Shown here one piece after another: positions 12,599 through 22,445 of a stretch of DNA of 64,000 nucleotides; within the stretch, counting starts at the first letter, position 1; each line of letters opens with the position of its first letter. The stretch covers positions 61,543,001 to 61,607,000 of the forward strand of contig JARDYH010000002.1 in NCBI GenBank assembly GCA_029215795.1, read 5' to 3'. The notes beneath the pieces were generated by a model. That model ran no database searches. It was not told where the DNA came from and saw only the letters and a list, made by a program, of their open reading frames with translations. The translations under genes and the position numbers were made by a program. The DNA comes from Anniella stebbinsi. Taxonomy: Eukaryota; Chordata; Lepidosauria; Squamata; Anniellidae.

Positions 12599-12659
12599 TA
12601 TATAGTGCAGAAGACTGTGAACAGATGACTTTTCTGCCTGCCTATGTCTGTGTGATCAT

Positions 12660-14114
12660 ATGACTTGCACTACCTTTGTTGATCTATATTAGCTAATGAA
12701 GGGAGACATGTAGAACCTGAATCACCTTTCATGTTGAGACCCAAGGAAAAGGAGTGATACAGTTTGCCTAGCCTTTTTGAAAGCAAAACTGTCTAAACAT
12801 GGCAAAAAAGAAAATTAGAGGAACGATTACACATGGCATGCTTTTAGGCTCCTAAAGGTGGAACGAAGTAATGAATATTTGCTGGAAAATAGTAATACAC
12901 CTCCCATTGGCGCTCAGAAGGCCATGCCTATCTGGATAGCATGCATCCTAATGGGGTGACTTGTCTTTTTGATAATCTTATTTGATATCTAATATTTTAG
13001 TTGTTAGCATATCTGAGTATCTTAATTTTAATTGCATTGGTGGGGTTAAACTTGCAGGAGGAGTTTTGAAGTCAACCTTACAGTTTGTTTGTTTACTTAT
13101 ATATACACTGGACTCTGTATACTATTTATGGTTGTGGCCTTTGGCTATTAAACAGTAAAGCCTGTATATATGCAATTTCTCAGTTAAGACTGCATCCCTC
13201 CTCAAAACATATATAGAACATTTTAGCATCCTGACAGTCTGTTTCCCATGTATCGCTCCAGCCTCTTAAATGTATTTAACACCATTTATTCCTGTTTGTA
13301 GCCCAAAGCTTTCGGGTTTGTGATATGGAATAACTACTTTTCTATATATTGAGAAAGCAAATGTTAAAAATAGTAAAGAGCCTGAGTTCAAACAAGATGG
13401 AAAACACGTGAGGAGTTTAGCACATCTTTGGCATGGTCAAGGAGGGTAAAAGGAGTATTAATTCTCTTAGAATAAATAGAGTAGGGAAATATCAAAGCAA
13501 TGTTCCACATAGTATAAGCACCAACCAGCATGAACAAAAGTAAACAAAGAAAAAAGACAAATGTGAGTCAACAGTCCTGAACCCATGCACTGCAGTCCTT
13601 GGATAACTGCCTGGAGCATTGACCTCCAGTTGCAGCACACTGGCAGCAGGGCTCATTGCTGAACGGGTCGCCCATTTTCAATAGTATTCTGACCTCCAGG
13701 TGCAGCATTGGGCAGCTCTGTCTAGCTGCCATTTTAACTGCCTACAATGCCCACAACATAGCATCGTGGGAAATTTAAATAGCAACCCCAACAAGCCAGT
13801 GCAGCTCAGAGTACTACTACTGCCTGCTACCACTGCCAGGGGAGCCCACCAACAGAGGAGGGCTTTGTTGAAGTGCACCCTCAAGACTTTGAGCAGGCCG
13901 TACATAGTGCTGATTAAATTGTACCCCATTTTCAATTACCTGTTTACTATTCACACCCAAGTGTGCAGGGTTTAAAAATTCACAGCAGATTTTGCTTGGC
14001 ATGTATTTACACATGAAAACTGTTATGTGGACTTCACATTTCTCCTTGAAATCAAAACTGCATATGTTGAGAAAGTATGTTGCTTCATCTAATTTGCCAA
14101 TGTTCTTGTTCAGG
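12660..14114. other. Intergenic DNA, no gene recognised
   Basis: AT-rich, no clear repeats. The open frames at 13678-14014 overlap on both strands without recognisable protein features. Confidence 0.5.
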
Positions 14115-14268
14115 TAGGGTTATCAGATACAAAGGAGGACAAGGCTGTTGTATAGAAGAATCTCAACAGGTTCCCTTTCGCATTGCAAATTGAACCTTCT
14201 GAAATTCCCTATTCACTGCAACTGTGGAAATACAGGAGCCCTGCTCTCCTTTGAATCTGGTCACCCTA
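14115..14268. mobile_element. Short hairpin MITE (154 bp)
   Basis: TAGGGTTATCAGATACAAAGGAGG at the left and its diverged complement, CCTTTGAATCTGGTCACCCTA, at the right. It is related by its ends to the MITE-C copies at 29724-30033 and 46872-47190. Confidence 0.65.
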
Positions 14269-15859
14269 CTTTTCCTGCTTTCAACCAGGGATCTTGGAGA
14301 AGAGAGTACAGCAGAACAGGAGCACCTCTCTGCTCTTTATATATGGGGCACAGAATTTGGCCTGCCAGCCATGTGATGGAGTGGGCCTTGAGCAATTGGA
14401 ACAAAGCTGTTGGATAGCTTTTTCTGGAGGCACAATTGTGTGCTTCCCAGTCCGGGAGAAGGCCAGTGTCACTGAATCATAGGAAAGTTTCTGAGAACAA
14501 GCCATCAGCCTTTTTACAGTACCAGGCTAGGAGAGTCAAAGAGAAATAGGACTGCACAAAATGCAGGTGCAGGCACCCAGATGCAAGGGACAGAGGCGAA
14601 GGGTCAGAAGGGGGGGGGGAATCCCAAGAAAAAGGCAAATGCAATATGGAGCAATAGGTAACCTGCCAGCAACTCTAATCCTCTCACTGGAATAGAGAAT
14701 ACTAAGAGACCATCACAACTGCACAGTAACCAAAGGGAAAGATCCCACTGTCCTTACTGGCGAGTATCTGTAAAGAAATACCATGTATATCACTATTGTT
14801 GTTGGTCTGTATATACTTTGTATGGCCTCCGAGAGGCAATAATGTATCTGTGTTGGCCTGAGGCCTAGTGTTGTTGCTGTGGCCCTGGATCAAGCAAATT
14901 CAATTCTAATTGGCAGGGGATTCCAGTTAGGTGGAAAAGGGCCATTGAAAAATGACAGTTGATTGTTAAGGGGTTTACAATTAGGTATTTTGTCTGTTGT
15001 TAGTCAGGGAGGTCTGCTGGTTGGTGGTTGGTATTATAGAAAGACCAGGAGAAAGCTAATAGCTAAGGCCTGAATATTAAGCTATTCCTTCTGTATGGGG
15101 TAATCATACGTGGCTGGTGAAGATCAGAAATAGGGAGCAGGTGGCTGTGTTATGCCAGGAGGATGCCTTGAGATCTTGCTGGAAAGTTACACAAGCAAGA
15201 ATTAAAACCCAGATAAACGCTCCAAACAACTAGAAATACAACTGGAGGAACTTTGGGTGTCAAAGGAAGCCTGTACCTAAGAGTTGAACCTGGTCATGAG
15301 TATATTTGGCTAGGGTAGAGGTTTAGGGAATTTGGACTGAGAGCAAAGAAGTCATTAAGAGACTTGTATTAGTAACAGTGTTTCTTGAGTCCTTAAGAAT
15401 TGTCAGCAAGCAGTCTTTTTGAAAACCCCAAAGTAATTATTAGTATTCCTTTATGTACAAAATATCCCTTTAACTTGCTGAACAGTTCAACTTGTCTCTA
15501 GTGTTAATGCTCATCTCACACCTAAGCCTCCGATACCAAGCTACTAGAGGGGTTTTAAAGTATTTAAAGTGAATTGGTGGCAGCAGAAGATGGTCAGCTC
15601 AAGGAACCCTGGGTTATAGTGGCAGAGAGTTCCTTAGGCCCTGAAATATAAGCATTAGCTAAAATAAGAAACCCCATAGCTGGCATTGCCCAGTGAAGGA
15701 GCAATTTCCCCATAGGTTGTGACAGTGCTGGGGGGGAAAACTTCTGGTAGGAGAGGTGGGATAGAAAATCCCCCTTGGAGAGGTTTGTGCTTGAACAGGT
15801 TTGTGCTTGAACAGGTTTGTGCAACCACTTCTGTCTTAGATCCTTGCCCCTTTTGTTTT
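14269..15859. other. Intergenic DNA, no gene recognised
   Basis: Unique sequence apart from an 18-bp tandem (AACAGGTTTGTGCTTG units) at about 15779-15823. Confidence 0.5.
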
Positions 15860-16174
15860 ATAAAAACTCACAGGCAAGGAACAGCTGGCTGGGCCAGAAA
15901 GGTCATTAATGCTTCCTTGCAAGAGGGAGTGGTCCTGGGCTGCCTCAAAGAGGTAGTGAACCTGGAAAAATCTTAATAAGTTTAGGCCAGTGGCAAATGA
16001 TACTTTCCTGGGCAAGGTTCTTGAGAGGGTGGTTGCCAACCAGAACCAGACGCTATCAGATGAGACTGATTATTTTAATCCAATTCAGGCTGGGTTTTGG
16101 CACGGAAACAGCCTTAGTTGCCCTGTATGATTACCTATGTCAGGAGAAAAACAAGATAAGTGTGACCTTGGCCC

Positions 16175-16510
16175 TTTCTACATCTAAGGGTGTAGAGGGA
16201 GTGGGGGGCGATCCCTGACTTACCTACTTCTGGGATAGTCCCTGACCTTCTAAACGGAAGCGCGACATCCCAGTAAGGAAGAGGGATGTCGCACGTGCCA
16301 TTTTTTTTAAAGGAACGGAAGCTGGAGCACAATTGCGCTCCTCCACAAAAGTTTTTTTAAAAAACAAAAAAGCCCCCCACCCACCCCGATGCCCTGGACT
16401 CCCCCCGGCCCGGCTCCTTCCCTGTTGCTGACCCCCGCTGCTCCCGGGGTCCCCTGTGCATCATTTGGACACACAGGGATGACCCAGGGGGAAAAGGCTG
16501 GTGTAGACAT
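16175..16510. mobile_element. MITE-F inserted in the LINE, 5-bp target duplication GGCCC
   Basis: GGCCC at 16170-16174 is repeated at 16511-16515. Removing the element and one repeat restores continuous LINE sequence. The inverted ends are TTTCTACATCTAAGGG and ATGTCTACACCAGCC in antisense. About 336 bp, CpG-containing, no coding capacity. Confidence 0.8.
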
Positions 16511-17136
16511 GGCCCTTATTGATTATCCTTGATCTCTTATCAGCTTTCAATACCATTGACCATGGTATCATTCTAGGATGATTGTCTGCATTGGAAGTGG
16601 GAGACACTGCATGGTTTCACTCCTGCTTGGATCCAGAAGGTGGTGCTTGGGGAATATTGCTTGGCCCTGTGGATTCTCCAGTATGGGGTTCCACAGGGGT
16701 CGGTTTTATCTCCCATGCTGTTCATTATCTACATGAAACTATTGAGTGCAGTTATCTGGGGTTTTGGAGGGCGTTATCATCAGTGTGCTAACATGCAGTC
16801 CTATTTTTCCTTTTTGTCTTCAGGTGAGGCTGTGGATGTACTAAATCATTCAGTGCCTAGCTGTGACAATGGGCTGGATGAGGACTAATAAACTGAACCT
16901 CAATCCAGAAAAGACTGAAATGATGTTAGTGGGTGGTTCTCTTGACCGGATACAGGATGCTCAACCTATTCTGGATGGGGGTGCACACCCCCTGGAGGAG
17001 CAGGTTCGTGGGTTGGAGGTTTTCCTGGAGCCATCTTTGTCACTTGAGGGTCAAGTTGTCTCAGTAGCACCAGCTGCCTTCTACCAACTTTAGTTGATAG
17101 CCCAGCTATGTCCCTATCTGGAAAGGGATAACCTGG

Positions 17137-17490
17137 GCTGCCTCTACATGAGACGTTTAAAACTCTTTGAAGTCTCATTAAAAATTTTACCTCTACAAGA
17201 GCAGAGCATAAATTGGGAGTTGAGGCGCTTTATCTCTCCGATTATGCACATTATCGAATGTGCGTTAAATAGCGAGTTTTATTTTCCTCCGGCCGTTAAA
17301 GCGCATTTTGCCAATGTGAACAAGTGATTCTCCACATTAACTACTTGTAAAGCGCATTTCAAACAACTGGTAAGGCCACCAGTTGTGCGTTCAATTACCT
17401 CTTGCGTACAAGCATTTACGATAAAGCGATTCCACGATTATGCGCATAATCAGCTAACCAGGCGTCAAACAGAATCCATCTAGAGGGGGT
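17137..17490. mobile_element. MITE-B copy inserted in the LINE, 5-bp target duplication CCTGG
   Basis: CCTGG at 17132-17136 is repeated at 17491-17495, and excision restores the LINE. The ends are GCTGCCTCTACATGAG and ACCCCCTCTAGATGG in antisense. The interior has the family words CTCCGATTATGC, GCGTTAAATAGCGAG and TAAAGCGCATTT. About 354 bp. No ORF of its own. Confidence 0.85.
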
Positions 17491-18010
17491 CCTGGTCTCA
17501 GTTGTCTATGCCCTGGTAACCTCCAAGTTAGATTGCTGCAGTGCATGCTACGTGGGGCTGTCTTTGAAGAAACTGCAGCTTGTGCAAAACGTAGTGGCCA
17601 GATTGATAACAGGGACAATGAGGTCCAAACATAGAACACCAATTCTGGCCCTCTTGCACTGTCCTCCTGTATGTTTCCAAGTCAGATTTCAAAGTGCTGA
17701 TTTTGACCTATAAAGCCTTACACAGCTCAGGACCACAATACCTGAAAGAGTGCCTCTCTTGGCATGAACCAACTTGTACAATGTATTCAGTATCCAAAGC
17801 TCTCCTCTGGGTGCCTCCTCCAAGGGAAGCTCAGAGGGTGACAACAAGAGAGAGTGCCTTCTCGGTGGTGCCCCCCCCCCCCCATTATGGAATGATCTCC
17901 CCCACGAGGCCCACCTGGCACCAACACTGTCATCTTTTCAGTTCCAGGTAAAAACTGCCCTGTTGTCCAAGATATTTGGCAGCATATAATGAGTTTTAAT
18001 TATGTCTTGA

Positions 18011-18230
18011 ACTGTCTTTAGCTGATTGCTTAAAAATCATTTTTAGAAATATGTTGTCTGCATGTTTTATGCAAATACTTTTCTTTTTACTTAGTGTAAT
18101 TTTATTTATTATAAACATTACACCCAGTCCTGCAAATAGATTTTATCTAGGGCAACTTACAAATATCAATAAAATACAATCCATTAAAAATACATTAACA
18201 TTACAAAATAAATAAAAACAGCATATCGGT
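18011..18230 (-). mobile_element. LINE-like 3' end fragment, probable
   Basis: TTTATTTATTATAAACATTAC followed by a stretch rich in AATAAAATAC and AATAAATAAAAACA words, like reverse-oriented LINE 3' termini elsewhere in the window. Low information content. Confidence 0.4.
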
Positions 18231-19789
18231 TTCAGAGCGAGTTCAAGTATTAAAGGGCCCAGGAATAAGTGTGCATATTATCCAAACCTCCATATCAGTG
18301 CCTTTTTAAGGTATGGGAGGAGTATATTTACAGTTTAATAAGTAAAAGCTAGCAGATAATGGGAAAGACCATCATTTCCCCCACTCTCTATTACAATAAC
18401 ACACTGGAGACAAAATAATTTCAAACAGGTATGTCCTCACTCATAGCCTCACTAATTAAAGTTGACCTGTCTGATTAATCAACTCAAGCTGTAGTGATTA
18501 AAGCTTGTGGCCTGAAAGAACAAGATTGCTAGATACCTGCTGCCATGCCTCAGGTATGTGCTGCTTGTGCAAAAAGCCTGCCTGGTTGTGAAAGTCCCAG
18601 TGCGCTCTACAAGAATAGAGAGAAATTAACTGCCCACACCACTCCAGGAGATAGTTCCAGATATCAGAGCAGAGTAGATACACTCATGGGTAGTACAGCC
18701 CTCCGTTGTAACAGGTGAACACATCCACCATTTAATGTTCATGTGGTTCAGATCATGTTGCAACAGGCCCTCCATTTTGTTGTTTGACAGAAGAGAGGTC
18801 AACTGATCAAGGCTTCCTACTGACAAGTCCTTTTTCTTGAAGCCTGACTGTATAAAAAAAGAAGGGGGGAACCTTTCCTCCTTGCCCCTGCAAAAAAATA
18901 AATAAAAAACTGGAGCAATCAAAGGGACAAAGACAGCAGTTGCTGCAGCATCTTGATTTATTGTCAGATAACACTGCCTCAGAGACTGAAAAGAGACAGG
19001 CTGAGAGAGAACTAGGCAACTCTTGTTACTGTCATCCCTGGCAAATGGTTGTTTGGTTTGAGGGGCAGGTACAATGTGGGGACTGCTCAAATGCAGTTGA
19101 AGTGGCTGTTTGTAATACAACAAAACAAAACAACCAAGTGAGAGGATAATCATAGTGGACAAACAAATTCTTTGCATGAAGTAGCTATGGTAGTTATCGG
19201 AGATGTTGGCAATTCTGCTCGACACACCATTATTTATTTTTTAATAATTGGAAGCAAGTGCAAACAGAACTGCCAACAAGCTTTTAACTGAATGACTCAT
19301 CACTTGTTACCACTTTGGCTCCACAAAACACAAGGAACTTTCCATATTTCAAAACTTCATAGGGCAGACTATGCAACACCACTACGTTCCTTTAAAAGGA
19401 TGGTTTGTAGCTCAGTTGCTCTAACAGAAAGCCCTGGAAGTGATAATCAATGAGAACTAGGTGGAAATGGCACTATCACAATGAGTAATAACGTGATGAT
19501 TATTAGTGGGAGGTAGAACACAGCACTTCCAATTGAATTTGAAATACCAGAGTGTTTAGCAGGATAGACTTGGTTCTAATCCGGTACCATAGAAAGCTTC
19601 TCAAATGTTGGAAGACCAAATACAAGGGGCATAAACCAAGTCCACTGCTCCTGCGAACCTTCAAGGGATCTGGGTAATCAGATGTACATGTATAAAGACT
19701 GAGGCCATGGCAAACCTCATTTGAACCTAGAGACATAATAGTTTTTCGGAAAACTGAACGCGGTTTGAGACAGGGACCCCCTTGCTTTG
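18231..19789. other. Unique sequence, possibly part of the TICAM2 3' UTR or downstream region
   Basis: No gene recognised. A 199-codon minus-strand open frame at 19225-18626 is long for chance. It lacks a recognisable domain and has a low-complexity hydrophobic stretch, so it is not called as CDS. Minus-strand AATAAA signals occur near 19231 and 18956 and could end TICAM2 transcripts. Confidence 0.35.
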
Positions 19790-19901
19790 CCCCATCTGGT
19801 GCTTTCTAGATGTGTCGGGCTACAAGTCCCACTATCCCCAGCCAGCTGGCTGGGAGCGATGGGAGTTGTAGTCCAACACATCTAGAGAGCACTAGGTGGG
19901 G
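19790..19901. mobile_element. Short palindromic MITE (about 112 bp)
   Basis: Inverted halves around TGGTGCTTTCTAGATGTGT and ACACATCTAGAGAGCACTA, with the shared word GTTGTAGTCCAACACATCT. Related partial copies lie at about 26522-26576 and 31690-31830. Confidence 0.65.
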
Positions 19902-20003
19902 AAAACTAGTGTCTACACCTACATGCACACACCAGGTTGAGCAGGGTTTTCAGGTTTCTAAATCAGTACAAAACTCTGCAAAACCTGTTTGCCAGATATA
20001 GGC

Positions 20004-20613
20004 CTAATCTACACCTGCAGCCCTTTCGTTACGGAAGAGGGATGCTCCCGAATGTTCCTCCCTTCCACGATCGGTACTCACGGGGCATACACGACAGATC
20101 TTTACCTCAATTGCAGAAATGCCATTGCAGGAGCACGTCCGCCCTGTTACGGTACTTCCGTATGTCTATTGGTAGAAGTGGGCAGGGCTAGGCAGATGGC
20201 TAGTGGGCAGAGAGGTTTTTTGTATTGATTCCTGGGGGATGCACATGAGTGCAGACCTGCAGTAACACATGGGGGGATAAGAACTCTGTCAAATATGAGA
20301 TGTGTTTGTATTTTTTTTAAAAACCACTCGGCAGTAAAACACGCTGATATCCATCCCAAACATGTGGCAAAAATGGCGGACAGGTCCACTCCCACACACC
20401 TCCAATATCAGCAACAACCTCGCAAAGGGGGCACACCTCAAGCGTTCTTCAAAATGGAAGTGAGAGAGCTGGAAAAACCACAACAAAAGCAGTCAGGGAT
20501 ATTCCGGGAAAACTGAGAGGTGGAGCCGAGATCACCATGGGAGCAGGTGAACATCATGTGCCCCATTAGTAATGATTGCAATACAATCCCGGAATAAATG
20601 GCTGGTGTAGACT
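20004..20613. mobile_element. Probable MITE with TCTACACC ends
   Basis: Left end CTAATCTACACCTGCAG and right end GGCTGGTGTAGACT are inverted versions of the same motif as in MITE-F at 16175-16510. CpG-containing interior. A target duplication was not identified with certainty. Confidence 0.45.
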
Positions 20614-21080
20614 CCTGCATGGAAGTAGGAGTGTTCGCATTCTGATCGCTCTTTCAAAACTTCTTTAGCTCTCAGGAAAAAAATAATCTTGCTCCAAGAG
20701 AATCTGCTTCTATCAAGCCAGACCATTGGTCCTTCTAGCCAAGTACTGTCTTCTCTGATTGGCAGTGGTTTCCCAGGGGCTCAGAGAGAATGCTTTCCAG
20801 CCCTAGTACCTGAGATTGTTTAATTGAAGATGCCTTCTGCATATGTTGAGCTATGAACCTTCTTCTCAGGGCTTCAGACTAGGAAGATGGAATAACAAGA
20901 TGGGAAACTGACTTTTGTGATGTCGACACCTAGGAAGCATCATTTGAAGAATACATTTTCACCCAATCAGTTGTTTAGAGTATCCCAGATGTGATAAACA
21001 AAGCAGAGATGGACAAGGATATCACAGACACTTTGCTCCAATAAAGCACCTTCGACTTCACTGCAACTCAATTTATAAAT
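20614..21080 (-). other. TICAM2: Presumed proximal 3' UTR of TICAM2
   Basis: Sequence directly downstream (minus strand) of the TICAM2 stop codon. No repeat recognised. The transcript end cannot be fixed: no minus-strand AATAAA was found by eye before the MITE at 20004-20613. Confidence 0.35.
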
Positions 21081-21752
21081 TCACCACTCAAGCCGATTTT
21101 GTGTCTCTCCCCTTTTGCTGTACCTCCATACTGCTTGCTGTTGCCTGTATCTAGATTCCTGGAAAGTTTTCTTTACTTGCTCAGCAAATCCAGGACTATC
21201 TTCCTGCAGTGCATTAATGGATCGGAGAATGAAAGGGATCTTCTCCCATGGGAGTGGGTTATTCCGCAGCCACATTGGTATGACTGTGTTGCATTTGTGT
21301 GGTATAGTCAGTGTGCCGAACAGGGAGGTGTACAATTGGAACTGGCACCAAAGCTCACTCAAGAAGTTTTCGGTCAGCAAGATAATTGTCCATGCAGAGC
21401 CATTCATAGCATCATTTAAATTTTCTAGCAAATGCCTACCACTAGGCATTTCTGCAAATATTATTCCTGGTTTAATACAAAATTCATTTTGCAGCAAGTC
21501 CTGGACTCTAATGGCTTCCTCAATATCATTGTCAGCATGAAGAATTACAAACCTGTAAAATATATCTCCAGCCTCCTCGTCACTGCTTTGGGTTTCTTGG
21601 ATATTAATTTGGCAACTGTTTTCTGTGTCCACTGAAAGTTCACACAATTTGGGATTTTGCTTCAAGGCCTTCTGCCCTTTGCTTGTACAGTTCTCCTTCA
21701 TACTGTTCCTCTGAATAAAAGAAGTGGTTCTTTTGGAAATAGTGGTTCCCAT
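21081..21752 (-). CDS. TICAM2: TICAM2 (TRAM), TIR-domain adaptor, 223 aa
   Basis: Bridging adaptor that recruits TRIF (TICAM1) to TLR4 at endosomes for type I interferon signalling. The start at 21752 is chosen because it gives an N-myristoylation signal (MGTTIS, Gly2 with Ser6), the feature that anchors TRAM to membranes. The context is also good (G at -3, G at +4). An acidic linker (SSDEEAGD, about residues 56-63) precedes the TIR domain at about 65-205. Box 1 is YRFVILHADND (66-76), the box 2/BB loop is PGIIFAEMPSGR (95-106), then GSAWTIILLTENFL (118-131) and FILRSINAL (174-182). From memory, human TRAM has Cys where this BB loop has Ser104. Human TRAM is 235 aa, so the length fits. The CDS lies in one exon, as in other amniotes. 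The frame is intact from Met to the TGA at 21083-21081. Open sequence upstream to 21914 is intron, not protein. Confidence 0.96.
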   Translation of the reverse strand: MGTTISKRTTSFIQRNSMKENCTSKGQKALKQNPKLCELSVDTENSCQINIQETQSSDEEAGDIFYRFVILHADNDIEEAIRVQDLLQNEFCIKPGIIFAEMPSGRHLLENLNDAMNGSAWTIILLTENFLSELWCQFQLYTSLFGTLTIPHKCNTVIPMWLRNNPLPWEKIPFILRSINALQEDSPGFAEQVKKTFQESRYRQQQAVWRYSKRGETQNRLEW

Positions 21753-21801
21753 TGCGGTCAAATGCCCACTTCTAAAAAACCCAAAGCACCCTTCTTTCAG
21801 C
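21753..21801 (-). other. TICAM2: TICAM2 coding-exon 5' UTR and splice acceptor
   Basis: On the minus strand, a T-rich tract ending TTGTTTTATAG lies just before 21801. This is a strong 3' splice site. It leaves 49 nt of 5' UTR before the start codon. The partner donor is probably the non-coding exon ending at 28513. Confidence 0.75.
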
Positions 21802-22258
21802 CTATAAAACAAATGGAAAACAAATTGGAAAAAGATATTACATCTCTTAACCATCACAAATGCATTCAAAGCTATCCTGAAATCCTGTGAGTCAAGAGCT
21901 CTAGGACAGCACAAGGTGTTGTGTGGGGGAGCATGATGGAGCAGAAGCTGTTAAAGGGTTGTAAAGGCAAGCTTGGAAAGCAAAATGTAGCTAAGCATGT
22001 GATGCTGCAGCAAGGAACAAAAGGGGGAAAGGATTTAAGAACCTTTCTTGGTCTCTTTCTCTCATATGTACACTCAGAAGACAGACTTGACTGCAACTCT
22101 CTAGAGAGACTGCATCCCCAAGATTGCGGACTGTAAATTCACATTACTTCAGAGAATGAAAACTTTATATTGTGCAATAGCTCTTCTCCCATGAACTCAT
22201 TGGCAAATTATGAATTATTTGAAAATGGTTAATTGATTATGAAGCCTCCGTTATGGAG
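21802..22258 (-). other. TICAM2 intron, proximal part
   Basis: Intron sequence between the coding exon and the 28.5-kb non-coding exon, by inference. Open frames at 21872-22136 have no domain support. Confidence 0.5.
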
Positions 22259-22445
22259 AGGAGCCATGGCTCAGGGGTGAAGTATATGCCTTGTATGCAG
22301 AAGGTCCCAAGTTCAATCCCTGGCATCTCCAACTAAAGGATCGGATATCAGCTGCAGGGAAGGACCTCTATTTGAGACCCTGGAGAGTCACTGCCAAGTG
22401 GCTAGATGGACCAGTGGCCTGACCTGATATAAACAGCTTCATGTA
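22259..22445 (+). mobile_element. tRNA-derived SINE
   Basis: The head carries pol III-type boxes: A-box-like TGGCTCAGGGGTG and B-box-like AGTTCAATCCC. The body reads GACCTCTATTTGAGACCCTG and GATGGACCAGTGGCCTGA, and it ends CAGCTTCATGT. Another copy, inverted, lies at 55960-56165. The exact family name is not assigned. Confidence 0.85.

Larger units (their letters stand above)
15860..18010 (+). mobile_element. L2/CR1-clade LINE, reverse-transcriptase pseudogene with two nested insertions
   Basis: Successive plus-strand frames read as LINE polymerase. They are an N-terminal palm segment (15997-16170, with ETALVALYDYLCQE), the QYGVPQGSVLSPMLF block (about 16679-16725), a C-terminal block with NKLNLNPEKTEMMLVGGSLD (16887-16950) and a tail segment with LILTYKALHSSGPQYLKECL (17694-17760). 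The catalytic YADD position reads CANM near 16780, and there are several frameshifts and stops, so it is dead. It is interrupted by MITEs at 16175-16510 and 17137-17490. Clade assignment (L2 versus other CR1-group LINE) is by general resemblance only. Confidence 0.85.

Noticed and set aside
16582..17093. Separate small genes in the 16-18 kb region
   Set aside because: The frames join into a LINE reverse transcriptase with a destroyed YADD motif and nested MITEs.
21753..21914. Upstream in-frame extension of TICAM2 by 54 residues
   Set aside because: A strong splice acceptor at 21801 makes this intron. The downstream Met alone gives the myristoylation motif and the expected length.
22259..22340. 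tRNA gene suggested by A- and B-box-like sequences
   Set aside because: No cloverleaf with acceptor stem. The sequence continues into a SINE body, and a second copy is at 55960-56165.
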